From Rhodobacteraceae bacterium HLUCCA08 (GTDB lineage Bacteria > Pseudomonadota > Alphaproteobacteria > Rhodobacterales > Rhodobacteraceae), in assembly GCA_001314655.1 (NCBI GenBank), contig LJSF01000016.1, positions 124,001 through 188,000 of the forward strand: DNA of 64,000 nt, written 5' to 3'. The notes beneath the pieces were generated by a model, which did not search any database, had not been told where the DNA came from, and saw only the letters and a list, made by a program, of their open reading frames with translations. Positions 42,390 through 51,282 of the stretch are shown in pieces. The first letter of the stretch is position 1, and every line of letters starts with the position of its first letter. The translations under genes were made by a program, and so were the position numbers.

Positions 42390-43801
42390 GCGCCGAAGCC
42401 GAAGCTCATGTAATCGCGCTGATAGACCTGCCGCACGGCATCCTCGACCTCGCTGTCGTAGATGTCGCGCAGCCGCGCCGCATGCGGGTCCGTCACCTCG
42501 GGCACCTGCGGCATCACCGTCTTGCCGGCCTTGGCGGCGAGGATCGCAAGCTCTTCGGCCAGATCATCCTCGCGCAGGATCATGTCGGGCAGCGCGAAAT
42601 CGGCAAAGCCCTGTATGACCTGTGTCTGGGTCGCCCAATAGGGATCGACGCGGATCGCGGTATTTCCGGCCAGGTTCGCCTTGACGAACCCCATCCAGGC
42701 CAGGAACGCGGCCCGATGCGCCTGGGGGCCATAATCGGCATCCGGCGCGCCGCCGGGGATCGGCAGTTTCCATTCGCGCCGCAGGGTCTGGCGGATTTCG
42801 GCATAGCTGCCTTCGCCGGTGGACAGGATCTTGTCGCAGAACGCCGCATGGGCCCGCGCCACCGGGTGACGGATCACGGTAAAGCCGCGATGGCCCGGAT
42901 GCCGCCGCTTCCATTGCCGCAGGGTCTTTTGGGTGAAGCCGGTCTGCAACGCGGTCGGCGCGGCATCGTCCAGTGCCGCCAGCCAGGCCGTCACCGCCGC
43001 CTCGGGCCCGCCGCGCAGCGGCATGTAGATCAGCGGGCTGTCCGCCGCCGCGACGAAGGACGGCACCGCGGCACCCCGGCGCGGTTCGAAATTCGGGGTC
43101 CGGGTCAGGTTGAACCGATCCAGCGCGGCCAGCGCCTGCTCCATCTCGGCGAAATTGGCGACCTTGTCGGACAGCGGCGCCGGGTTCTGCTTCTTGAGGC
43201 TGCGATCCAGCGCCTCGAGCCGGGCATCACAGCCCAGGAAGGCCGCCAGCCCGTTCATCACCGCGACATCCTGCAGGTCTTCGTAGGCGACATGGAACGC
43301 GGTCTGCCCACTGCGCTGCAACTGGTTCAGCAGCAGCACCTGGAACGCCTGCAACCGGTCCACATGTTCCGTGAATTCGGCGGCGTCGAACTGGATCTTG
43401 GAGGATTTCTGGTGCTTGACGTTGGTCAGCTTCCATTGCCCCGTGGCCCGGGCGATCTTCCAGCTGACATAGGACTCGACCGGGTTGCGGGTCAGCACGA
43501 TCTTGGCGCAGCGCGGATCGGGCAGGGCGATGTCCAGGACCCGCGCGTCGTGATCGTTGAAGAACCGGAACCCGTTCAGCCCCGGCGCCACGCAGAGCGC
43601 CGCGATCAGCCGCGACGGGTCGGCATCGCGCTGCGCCTGGGTCACGCCCAAAGTCTCGGCCCGGTCGGGATAGGAGATGAAATGCGGGTTGAACGCCTCT
43701 CCGTGACAGGTCAGCCCGTCGAAGGCATTGATGTTCGCCTCGAGGAAATTGGAGCCGGTGCGCATCTCGGCGAAGACGACGAAGTAATCGAAACGGCTCA
43801 T
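42377..43801 (-). CDS. Two-part sulfotransferase (Stf0/NodH-like)
   Basis: This 474-residue protein begins with a sulfotransferase domain: VVFAEMRTGSNFLEANI is the 5'-phosphosulfate loop, and KIVLTRNPVESYVSW is the 3'-phosphate site. The second half, after residue 240, again carries a sulfotransferase-like 3'-phosphate motif (FTVIRHPVARAHAAFCDKI) but no clear phosphosulfate loop. It would transfer sulfate from PAPS to a surface sugar or lipid. It is the last gene of a three-gene unit with 4-base overlaps; cysQ nearby would clear PAP. Confidence 0.8.
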   Translation of the reverse strand: MSRFDYFVVFAEMRTGSNFLEANINAFDGLTCHGEAFNPHFISYPDRAETLGVTQAQRDADPSRLIAALCVAPGLNGFRFFNDHDARVLDIALPDPRCAKIVLTRNPVESYVSWKIARATGQWKLTNVKHQKSSKIQFDAAEFTEHVDRLQAFQVLLLNQLQRSGQTAFHVAYEDLQDVAVMNGLAAFLGCDARLEALDRSLKKQNPAPLSDKVANFAEMEQALAALDRFNLTRTPNFEPRRGAAVPSFVAAADSPLIYMPLRGGPEAAVTAWLAALDDAAPTALQTGFTQKTLRQWKRRHPGHRGFTVIRHPVARAHAAFCDKILSTGEGSYAEIRQTLRREWKLPIPGGAPDADYGPQAHRAAFLAWMGFVKANLAGNTAIRVDPYWATQTQVIQGFADFALPDMILREDDLAEELAILAAKAGKTVMPQVPEVTDPHAARLRDIYDSEVEDAVRQVYQRDYMSFGFGAYAA

Positions 43802-45507
43802 TTACGGGACACCAGATAGGGTTTGCGGACCTTTTCGGGTCGGCTGTGTTGCGGCGGTTCCACCAGGAAATCGCCCATCAGATAGGGATGCATCCCCTGG
43901 TTCTTGAGGTTCTGCAGAAACTGCCCGAACCCGGTCAGGTCGACCATCCGCGGCGCTTCGGTGATGCGCCGGGTGGTCTTGACGCCCATCTCGTCCAGCA
44001 CGGTCTGCAATCCCTGCATCGGGCTTTCGATGAACTCTGCCATCGACCAGATCCGCACCCGCGCCTTGGCCCATTGACTGCGCAGCGCGTTCAGATGTTC
44101 GCTTTCGATCTTTTGCAATTGCGCGGCCTCTTGCCGGATATCGGCGAAGTTGCGGTTCGACAGGAACATCGGCACCGCCCAGGCCCCGGTGATGACGCTG
44201 ATCTGGGCGTTCGGATCCTTGGCCATGTCCCAGCTGACGAATTGCGTATCGCGCGGGCCGAACTGGAAACACTGCCGCTCGCCCCGGGTGTTCCAGATCA
44301 GGTTGGTCAGGTACATCCGCGCATTGTAGTCGCGCAAGACCGGGTTGGCCGACAGCGCGCCGGCGAAAGTGTCGGTCCGGCCTTCGAACTCCACCCCTTC
44401 GGGGGCGAAGATATGGCCATGCACCCGGGTGCCGGTCATCTTGGCCAGCCAGACCTCGAAATCCTCGAACAGCTCGGTAAAGCCTTCGAAGACCGAATAG
44501 GGCGCGCAGGAAAACCCGTTCTCCTGCCCCATATGCGGCAGCCGCGACTGCATATAAAGGCCCGCCCGTCCCCGCGTGCGCCGTTCCACCGCCTTGGAAA
44601 AGATCCGGTCGATCTTGCCCGGGTTCGGTTCCGCCTTCTTCATCGCGTGTTTGGGATCGGTCAGGAAGGCCTGGTACAGCTTGTCCGCATGGGGCCAGAT
44701 CTTGCGGGCGACGAAACAATCGGACCGACGCAGAAGCTGCAGGTGATCGTCGTAGAAAATATGCGGCTTGCCCTGGAAATCGAACTTGGACAGGGTCAGG
44801 GACCGGCTTTCGATATTCTGCGAATACAGCCGCACCAGGGTCTGGAAATAGCTTTCATCCGGGATCCAGACGCGCCGGAAATAGCGGTCATAGACCGGCC
44901 GGTCCGGATCCTGCAGGATCGCCGACAACGTCTGCCGGGTCAGGCACCACCACTGGCTGCCCATATGCGGCACCAGCCCGTCCGGGATCCGCCGACGCAG
45001 CTTGTAGCGGCGCTGGAACCCGACGAACCAATCGAACAGCACCCGTTGCTTGCGCCAGGAAAACGGGAACCGCAGGGTGAAGCGCTCGAAATCGAGGCCG
45101 CCCACGGTCCAGGGCACATCCGCCGTGGTCGCGCTTTCGATGAAATCCGTACGCGGGCGCCGGGCCAGGTAATCCTGCAATTCCTGCACCGGGCGCAACG
45201 GCATGCATGACCCGGACGCCAGGTAGACATGGCGGACCTCGGGGAACCGCTCCAGCATCACCTCGGACCCGGTCTGAGACGCGGCGACGATCCCCCACAT
45301 GCCCCATTCGCAGCGATGGCGCTTGCTGAACAGCACGTCGGGCAGGTCCGACAGCGCCGCGACGAAAGCCTTGTAGACCGGCGCCTTCACCTTGCGATCG
45401 ACATGGACCACCACGGGGCACCCGGCGGCGTTCCAGTGCCGGATCACCTGTTCGGCCCGGTCGAAAGCCGTGTGCACCAGCATGACGATGCCGACATGGC
45501 CGCTCAT
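43798..45507 (-). CDS. GT14 (core-2/I-branching)-type glycosyltransferase with unknown C-terminal domain
   Basis: This 569-residue protein has an N-terminal half of about 260 residues like beta-1,6-N-acetylglucosaminyltransferases of family GT14 (IVMLVHTAFDRAEQVIRHW, VVHVDRKVKAPVY, YLASGSCMPLRPVQELQDYL, GSQWWCLTR, VWIPDESYFQTL). The C-terminal 300 residues have no family I can name, though similar fusions occur in Rhodobacterales. It overlaps both neighbours by 4 bases, so it is translationally coupled with a glycosyltransferase and a sulfotransferase. It probably builds a sulfated surface glycan. Confidence 0.82.
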   Translation of the reverse strand: MSGHVGIVMLVHTAFDRAEQVIRHWNAAGCPVVVHVDRKVKAPVYKAFVAALSDLPDVLFSKRHRCEWGMWGIVAASQTGSEVMLERFPEVRHVYLASGSCMPLRPVQELQDYLARRPRTDFIESATTADVPWTVGGLDFERFTLRFPFSWRKQRVLFDWFVGFQRRYKLRRRIPDGLVPHMGSQWWCLTRQTLSAILQDPDRPVYDRYFRRVWIPDESYFQTLVRLYSQNIESRSLTLSKFDFQGKPHIFYDDHLQLLRRSDCFVARKIWPHADKLYQAFLTDPKHAMKKAEPNPGKIDRIFSKAVERRTRGRAGLYMQSRLPHMGQENGFSCAPYSVFEGFTELFEDFEVWLAKMTGTRVHGHIFAPEGVEFEGRTDTFAGALSANPVLRDYNARMYLTNLIWNTRGERQCFQFGPRDTQFVSWDMAKDPNAQISVITGAWAVPMFLSNRNFADIRQEAAQLQKIESEHLNALRSQWAKARVRIWSMAEFIESPMQGLQTVLDEMGVKTTRRITEAPRMVDLTGFGQFLQNLKNQGMHPYLMGDFLVEPPQHSRPEKVRKPYLVSRK

Positions 45508-46526
45508 GCCCAGTTCCCCTTGGACATCAGCCCCAGAATCTCAAGCTGGCGCCAGTTGATGTATTTCTCGCTCCACTTGCACCAGAGGTCGGGATCGTCC
45601 GACAGCCCTTCGGCATAGGCCTTGTATTCGCGGCTGTTGGCATAGTGCTGGCCGCGGGTCAGTTCCTCGGCGGCCTTGACGCTGAAGGTGTCCAGGAACT
45701 TGGTGTGCAGCAGCATCCCGCTGGCCTTTTCGCCGCCCCATTGTTCATAGGTCAGGTTCAGCCCGCGCGGCAGCAGCATGTGGGTGCTGTCGACATAGGT
45801 GTAATGCCGGTGCCACTTGACCAGCGGTGTCTTGTTCAGCGCCGGCGCCCGATAGGGATCGTCGGCAAAGAAGGTGCGCGCCCGCGGGCCGCCCTGGATC
45901 CAGAGGTTCCAGTAGCGGTGGTTCTTGTAGATCGAATAATTTCCGGCATCGAACCAGCAGGCGATCTTGAGCGGATCCTCACCCGCGACATAGGGCTGCG
46001 CATCCAGCCGGCCCTTGGGATACATGTCCAGCAGCATCGCCCCGAAGGACCGCACGTGAGAGGCATCCAGCCAGTCGGTCAGCGCCCGGATCGGCCGCGT
46101 GTCGCAGAACGGGTAGATGAAGAACTCGTCCGGATCGACGACCAGCGTCCAGTGGCCATGGCCATGGCGCATCTGCAGCCAGTTCAGCCAATCGACCCCG
46201 AACCGCGCCCGCTTGTAGCTGCGCGCGGTGGTCCAGACCGAGGCATCGGGCTGGTCGGCCAGGTAGTCGCGCGACCCGTCATCGCTGTCATTGTCGACGA
46301 ACAGGAAGTGGTCGATCCCCATCTCGCGGTAGTATTTCAGGAAATAGGGCAGCCGCACCTTTTCGTTGCGCAGGGTCGAAAACAGCAGGATGTCGCGGGG
46401 CCGGATCGCCGCGGTCCGGTCGACCACGCTTTTCAGTTCGCGCCGTTTGCGGAAGGCACGGATGCGGTAGCGCCGGCGGCGCAGCCGCATGCGATAGGAT
46501 TGCGCCAATGAGGACACCCTGCCCAT
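45504..46526 (-). CDS. Glycosyltransferase (GT2/GT92-like), paralogue 1
   Basis: This 340-residue protein has a GT-A-type core: DILLFSTLRNEKVRLPYFLKYYREMGIDHFLFVDNDSDDGS, then HWTLVVDPDEFFIYP with the metal-binding DPDE. A very basic N-terminus (MRLRRRRYRIRAFRKRRE) may bind the membrane. It is paralogous to the gene at 46664-47704 over its whole length. It is the first gene of the three-gene glycan unit. The sugar donor is unknown. Confidence 0.83.
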   Translation of the reverse strand: MGRVSSLAQSYRMRLRRRRYRIRAFRKRRELKSVVDRTAAIRPRDILLFSTLRNEKVRLPYFLKYYREMGIDHFLFVDNDSDDGSRDYLADQPDASVWTTARSYKRARFGVDWLNWLQMRHGHGHWTLVVDPDEFFIYPFCDTRPIRALTDWLDASHVRSFGAMLLDMYPKGRLDAQPYVAGEDPLKIACWFDAGNYSIYKNHRYWNLWIQGGPRARTFFADDPYRAPALNKTPLVKWHRHYTYVDSTHMLLPRGLNLTYEQWGGEKASGMLLHTKFLDTFSVKAAEELTRGQHYANSREYKAYAEGLSDDPDLWCKWSEKYINWRQLEILGLMSKGNWA

Positions 46527-46663
46527 CTACTGCCCTTCGCCCGGTCCCGATCGCGAACCGCCTAGCACGAAATTCCTAAGAATCACCGCACCCTGCCCCG
46601 GGGCGGCGGTTCCTTGCCCTGCCCCGCAGGATACCCCGCGCGACATGACACGTAAACCATGGC

Positions 46664-47704
46664 TCAACGCCATGCACCACGGCTGATCAGGCCCAGCGCC
46701 TCCAGCTGTGCCGGCCCGTCATAGCGCAGCGAATCCGGCGTCCACAGGTCGGGATCGGCGATCACCGCGTCGTAATAGGCGCCATAGCGCTCGGCATGGG
46801 TGAAATGCTCCTGGCGCTGTTTTTCCTCGGCCGATTTGTCGATCACCTGCGGCAGGAACTTGGTATGCAGCAACGCGCCCGTGGGCCGGTTCAGCCGGGC
46901 ATCGAACCCCCGGTTCAGCTTGCGCGGCAGGGCCAGGTGGGTCGAGCTGAGATAGACATAGGGCAACCGCCAGCGCACCAGCGGCGTCTTGTGCAGATGC
47001 GGCGCCAGATCGGGCCGGTCGGCAAAGAAAACCCGCCGCCGCGGACCGCCCCGGATCGAGATATTGTCGTACCGCCCCAGCCACTCCCAGTCGTAGCCCC
47101 AGGGATCGAACCACGGGATCGCCTCCAGCGGATCGGCCCCGTCCTGCCAGGGCGCCGCACCGACCGGCCCCTTGGGATACAGCTCCAGCATCGTCGCCGA
47201 CAGCGCCGGGATGCCCTGGCGGTCCAGCCAGGCGGTCAATTCGGCCAGAGGCCGGGCCTCGCAATCGGGATAGACCAGCAATTCGTCGGCATCGACGGTC
47301 AGGCACCAATGGCCCGCGCCGTGGCGCAGCAACAGCCGGTTGATCCAGTCCATCCCGAACCGCGATGCCTTGTAGCTGGCCGGCGTCCGCCAGACCGACA
47401 CATCGGGTTGCGCCGCCAGGATCGCGCCGGTGCCGTCGTCGCTGTCATTGTCGATGACCAGGAAATGCCCGACGCCCAGCCGGCGGTAATGCTCCAGAAA
47501 ATGCGGCAACCGGGCGGCCTCGTTGCGCAGGGTCGCGAACAGCCGCACCGCGCCTTTCGGAGCCCGATCGACACGCAGGGACACCGGCGTCAGCTCGCGC
47601 CCCTTGCGCAGCGCGCGCAAAAGATAGCGCCGACGCCGCAACCGCAACCGGTAGGCCCACCATGCCCGGTTGACCGCCGTGGCGCGGTCCCGCCGATCAC
47701 GCAT
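46664..47704 (-). CDS. Glycosyltransferase (GT2/GT92-like), paralogue 2
   Basis: This 346-residue protein shares the layout of its neighbour: the basic RLRLRRRRYLLRALRKGREL start, LFATLRNEAARLPHFLEHY, FLVIDNDSDDGTG, the metal motif VDADELLVYPD, and matching C-terminal features (LHKTPLVRWRLPYVYL, ALLHTKFLPQVIDKSAEE). It starts 12 bases after the end of galU on the same strand, so it is probably co-transcribed with galU. A 137-base gap with no obvious signal separates it from paralogue 1. Confidence 0.82.
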   Translation of the reverse strand: MRDRRDRATAVNRAWWAYRLRLRRRRYLLRALRKGRELTPVSLRVDRAPKGAVRLFATLRNEAARLPHFLEHYRRLGVGHFLVIDNDSDDGTGAILAAQPDVSVWRTPASYKASRFGMDWINRLLLRHGAGHWCLTVDADELLVYPDCEARPLAELTAWLDRQGIPALSATMLELYPKGPVGAAPWQDGADPLEAIPWFDPWGYDWEWLGRYDNISIRGGPRRRVFFADRPDLAPHLHKTPLVRWRLPYVYLSSTHLALPRKLNRGFDARLNRPTGALLHTKFLPQVIDKSAEEKQRQEHFTHAERYGAYYDAVIADPDLWTPDSLRYDGPAQLEALGLISRGAWR

Positions 47705-47716
47705 CGGGAAAAAGCG

Positions 47717-48610
47717 CTATTGCGCCGCGCGCCGCACCGCCGTCAGCTCGTCCAGATAGGTCGAGAATTCGTCGCGCAGATCGTCGCGGCTCAGCCCGAA
47801 GGCGACGGTGGCCTGCAGGAACCCGGCCTTCGACCCGCAATCGAAGCGCTGGCCGCGGAACCGGTAACCATAGACATCCCGGCCCTCCTCGATCTCCCTG
47901 GCGATCGCGTCGGTCAGCTGGATTTCCCCACCGGCGCCGGTTTCCTTGCGGTTCAGGGTCTGCATCACCCGCGGGGTCAGGATGTAGCGACCGATCACCG
48001 CCAGGTTGGACGGCGCTTCATCGGCCTTGGGTTTTTCCACCATCCCGCTGGCCCGGACCATGGCGCCCATGTCCTCGGCCACGTCGAGGATGCCATAGGC
48101 GCTGGCCTTGTCCGGCGACACCTCCATCGCGGCGACCATGCAGCCGCCGGTTTCGGCATGGGCCTCGACCATCTGCTGCAGACAGGGCTTCTCGGCGGCG
48201 ATCACGTCATCCGGCAGGATCACCGCGAAGGGTTCGTTGCCGACCAGCCGCCGCGCGCACCAGACCGCGTGGCCCAGTCCCAGCGCCTGCTGCTGGCGGA
48301 TATAGGCGATGGCACCGCTGTCCATGTTGGTCGCCTTCAGCGCTTCCAGAAGGTCGGTCTTGTCCTTCTTGCGCAGCTGGGCTTCCAGTTCGGGGGCGCG
48401 GTCGAAATAATCCTCCAGCGCCGATTTGCCCCGCGCGGTGACGAAGATGAACTCCTTGATCCCGGCCGCGCGCGCTTCGTCGATCGCGTATTGGATCAGG
48501 GGGCGGTCGACCAGGGTCATGATCTCTTTCGGAACCGACTTGGTCGCGGGCAGGAAACGGGTGCCCAGCCCGGCCACGGGAAAGATCGCCTTGGTGACGC
48601 GCTTCTTCAT
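47717..48610 (-). CDS. galU: UTP-glucose-1-phosphate uridylyltransferase
   Basis: This 297-residue enzyme makes UDP-glucose for surface polysaccharides. It has the nucleotide-binding start KAIFPVAGLGTRFLPATKSVPKEIMTLVDRPLIQYAIDEA, the DDVI catalytic area (VILPDDVIAAEKP), and VEKPKADEAPSNLAVIGRYIL. The length fits bacterial GalU. A good promoter with a palindromic operator-like sequence lies upstream. It is followed by a glycosyltransferase gene. Confidence 0.96.
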   Translation of the reverse strand: MKKRVTKAIFPVAGLGTRFLPATKSVPKEIMTLVDRPLIQYAIDEARAAGIKEFIFVTARGKSALEDYFDRAPELEAQLRKKDKTDLLEALKATNMDSGAIAYIRQQQALGLGHAVWCARRLVGNEPFAVILPDDVIAAEKPCLQQMVEAHAETGGCMVAAMEVSPDKASAYGILDVAEDMGAMVRASGMVEKPKADEAPSNLAVIGRYILTPRVMQTLNRKETGAGGEIQLTDAIAREIEEGRDVYGYRFRGQRFDCGSKAGFLQATVAFGLSRDDLRDEFSTYLDELTAVRRAAQ

Positions 48611-48664
48611 GATGTACCTCGTCCTATCGTCCGGTCTGCGCGCCGGACCTTGGCGTGCCTCAGG

Positions 48665-48684
48665 TGTCACAGGCCAATGTGACA
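48665..48684 (-). promoter_or_regulatory. Operator-like palindrome at galU promoter
   Basis: TGTCACA (48665-48671) and TGTGACA (48678-48684) are perfect inverted 7-mers with a 6-base spacer, placed just downstream of the galU -10 box, at about the expected transcription start. A regulator bound there would block initiation. Half-site order differs from the CRP consensus (TGTGA-N6-TCACA). Confidence 0.5.
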
Positions 48685-48688
48685 GGCT

Positions 48689-48718
48689 ATTGTATCTTGG
48701 TCCAATGACACATGGCAA
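48689..48718 (-). promoter_or_regulatory. Promoter of galU
   Basis: On the minus strand TTGCCA (48718-48713), an 18-base spacer and TACAAT (48694-48689). The start site would be near 48682, within the palindrome at 48665-48684. Confidence 0.65.
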
Positions 48719-48745
48719 ATTGCTTAAAAAGGGGAAGAAACGTGC

Positions 48746-49546
48746 CTAGTCGGCACCCATCCGTTTCAGCATCGCCTCTATTTTGGTCACGTCCTGCGGA
48801 TTGTTGAGTTCCCAGAAATGACGCCCCCGGGCCTCCACCTCGACGCACAGCATGTGCACGCCACGCTCCAGAAACCGCAACTGTTCCAGCCCTTCCAGCT
48901 TTTCCAGCTGGCCTTCGGGCCAGCGCGGATAGGCCGCCAGCGCCGAGGGTCGATAGGCGTAGACACCGACATGGTGGAACACGGGTGTCGGGTCCGGATC
49001 GGCAAAGTCGCGGCCGGTATAGGGAATCACTTCCTTCGAGAAATAGAGCGCGTTCATGTCGGCGCCGAACACCGCCGTGGTGCCGCCGACCCGGCCATGC
49101 CAGCGGTCCTCGAGAAACCCGTTCAGTGCCGCACCGTCACAGCGCAGCACCGGTGTCGCCACCTCGGCCACCGGATGGGCGGCCAGGCCGGCAACCAGGT
49201 CCTCGACGAACCAGGCCGGGGTCAGCGGTGCGTCGCCCTGCAGGTTCACCACGATGTCATAGCCGCCGCCCAGCGCGTCATAGGCCTCGGCGCAGCGCTC
49301 GGTCCCGTTTCGGCAGGCCTCCGACGTCATCACGACCTCGGCGCCGAACCCCTCGGCCGCCTGCCGGATCCGGTCGTCATCGGTGGCGACCACGACCCGG
49401 GATGCACCCTGCACCGCGCAGGCGGCCTCCCACGAGCGCTGGACAAGGCTGCGCGCCTGGCCTGTCGCTCCGCGCAGCTCGACCAGCGGCTTGCCCGGAT
49501 AGCGGGTCGAGGCATAGCGGGCCGGGATGACGATCAGCACCGACAT
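48746..49546 (-). CDS. kdsB: 3-deoxy-manno-octulosonate cytidylyltransferase
   Basis: This 266-residue enzyme activates Kdo as CMP-Kdo for lipid A or capsule linkers. It has the N-terminal IPARYASTRYPGKPL motif, RVVVATDDDRI, the NLQGDAPL metal site, and HHVGVYAYRPSAL. The ATG at 49546 shares its A with the cysQ stop (TGATG). With kdsD at 38305 it supplies the Kdo route; kdsA and kdsC are elsewhere. Confidence 0.93.
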   Translation of the reverse strand: MSVLIVIPARYASTRYPGKPLVELRGATGQARSLVQRSWEAACAVQGASRVVVATDDDRIRQAAEGFGAEVVMTSEACRNGTERCAEAYDALGGGYDIVVNLQGDAPLTPAWFVEDLVAGLAAHPVAEVATPVLRCDGAALNGFLEDRWHGRVGGTTAVFGADMNALYFSKEVIPYTGRDFADPDPTPVFHHVGVYAYRPSALAAYPRWPEGQLEKLEGLEQLRFLERGVHMLCVEVEARGRHFWELNNPQDVTKIEAMLKRMGAD

Positions 49547-50322
49547 CAGGCGGGCTGCAGGTCGACGCCCGGGGCAAGGGCGATGAAGAACGGGTTTTCG
49601 AAGATCGGCTTGCCATAGGTCAGCGGCGTGTGATCGTCGAACCGCACCACCTGTCCGCCGGCGCCCAGCAACACCGCCTGGCCCGCGGCCGTGTCCCATT
49701 CCATGGTCCGGCCCAGCCGCGGATAGAGATCCGCCTCGCCCGTCGCCACCAGGCAGAACTTGAGCGACGACCCCGCGCTGCGGCTGTCGGCCACGGCGTA
49801 TTTGGCGATGTAATCGTCTGTCGCCTGGTCGCGGTGCGATTTCGACGCCACGACCAGCAGCGCGGCATTGTCGGGCTGGCGCACCTTGATCTGTCGGGCC
49901 GTTCCATCGGTTTCCTCGACCGACACGCCATCGGCGCGGGTCAGGAACAGCCGCCCGCGGGCCGGGGCATAGACCACCCCGCGCAGCGGCACGCCGTTTT
50001 CCACATAGGCGATGTTCACGGTGAAATCCCCGCGCCGCTGGATGAATTCCTTGGTCCCGTCCAGAGGATCGACGATCAGGAAGGTGCTCACGTCCTGACC
50101 ATGGCTGTCGGCCTGTTCCTCGGTCACCAGCGCGACATCGGGAAAGGCCGCGCGCAGCCCGGCTGAGATATGGGCATCGGCGGCTTCATCGGCGGCGGTG
50201 ACGGGGCTGTCATCGGACTTGGCGCGAATGTCGAAATCCTCGGCCTCGTAGATCTTCATGATGATCTCTCCGGCCTCTTGCGCCAATTGCCGCATCACCT
50301 GTTCAAGTCGCTCAAAATCCAT
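49546..50322 (-). CDS. cysQ: 3'(2'),5'-bisphosphate nucleotidase
   Basis: This 258-residue phosphatase hydrolyses PAP (and PAPS) to AMP (or APS). It carries the lithium-sensitive phosphatase motifs: KSDDSPVTAADEAAD, ALVTEEQA (Glu metal ligand), IVDPLDGTKEFIQRRGDFTVNIAYV and the late EWDTAAGQAVL with Asp. PAP is the by-product of PAPS-dependent sulfotransferases, so the gene's place 6 kb from a sulfotransferase in a glycan region makes functional sense. It is coupled to kdsB. Confidence 0.95.
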   Translation of the reverse strand: MDFERLEQVMRQLAQEAGEIIMKIYEAEDFDIRAKSDDSPVTAADEAADAHISAGLRAAFPDVALVTEEQADSHGQDVSTFLIVDPLDGTKEFIQRRGDFTVNIAYVENGVPLRGVVYAPARGRLFLTRADGVSVEETDGTARQIKVRQPDNAALLVVASKSHRDQATDDYIAKYAVADSRSAGSSLKFCLVATGEADLYPRLGRTMEWDTAAGQAVLLGAGGQVVRFDDHTPLTYGKPIFENPFFIALAPGVDLQPA

Positions 50323-50460
50323 CGGTCCGACCCTTTCACCCCGCCCGCCGCAGGGTTTGTTGCCTGTTTCAATCGCGGCCCTTATGCTGGCCCATAAAAG
50401 GAACGGCAAGATTTTCGTGCCACGAGGGGACGGCAGCCCCGACAACACAGGCCCAACCAG

Positions 50461-51282
50461 ATGTTCGAAGCCCGCAGAACCTACGGCCATACACGGACCG
50501 CCTTCGCGATCCTGGAGCTGATCTATCACTCCACGGTCCGCGAATTGCGCAAGGATCACCGGCATGCCCTGGTGGGATTGCTGCTGAACATGCTGCAGAC
50601 GGTGATCTTCGTCGCCGCCTTCTATTTCATGTTCATGGTCCTGGGGCTCAAGGGCACGGCGATCCGGGGCGATTTCCTGCTGTACATCATGTCGGGGATC
50701 TTCCTGTTCCTGACCCATACCAAGGCGATGGGCGCGGTGCTCAAGGCCGAAGGTCCGGCCTCGGCGATGATGAAACACGCGCCGATGAACACCATCGTGG
50801 CGATCACCTCGGCCGCGCTCGCCTCGCTCTATATCCAGATCCTGTCGATGTCGGTGGTGCTTTACCTCTATCACGCGATCATGACCCCGATCACGATCCA
50901 CGACCCGATCGGTGCCTTGGGATGCGTCCTTCTGGCCTGGATTTCCGGCGTGGCGGTGGGCATCGTCTTTCTTGCGCTCAAGCCCTGGTTTCCCAGCTTC
51001 GTCCAGGTCGCGTCGTCGATCTATGCCCGCGCCAACATGATCGCCTCGGGCAAGATGTTCGTCGCCAATACCCTGGGCGGCTACATGCTGGCGCTGTTCG
51101 ACTGGAACCCGCTGTTCCACGCCATCGACCAGGCCCGCGGTTTCGCCTTCATCAACTACAACCCGCATTTCAGCAGCATCGGCTATCCGATCAAGGTGAC
51201 GCTGGTGCTGATCATGGTCGGCATGATGCTCGAATTCTACACCCGCAAGAACGCCTCGATCTCGTGGGAGGCGACGCGATGA
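50461..51282 (+). CDS. ABC-2 type polysaccharide export permease (KpsM-like)
   Basis: This 273-residue protein has six predicted membrane helices and resembles the permeases of capsular and other surface-glycan exporters. A cytoplasmic N-terminus (ELIYHSTVRELRKDHRHALVG) leads into the first helices, and FDWNPLFHAIDQARGFAFINYNP is a typical ABC-2 export permease stretch near the last helices. No partner ATPase (KpsT) or outer-membrane exporter gene is adjacent. It overlaps the SH3-domain gene by 4 bases. Confidence 0.83.
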   Translation: MFEARRTYGHTRTAFAILELIYHSTVRELRKDHRHALVGLLLNMLQTVIFVAAFYFMFMVLGLKGTAIRGDFLLYIMSGIFLFLTHTKAMGAVLKAEGPASAMMKHAPMNTIVAITSAALASLYIQILSMSVVLYLYHAIMTPITIHDPIGALGCVLLAWISGVAVGIVFLALKPWFPSFVQVASSIYARANMIASGKMFVANTLGGYMLALFDWNPLFHAIDQARGFAFINYNPHFSSIGYPIKVTLVLIMVGMMLEFYTRKNASISWEATR

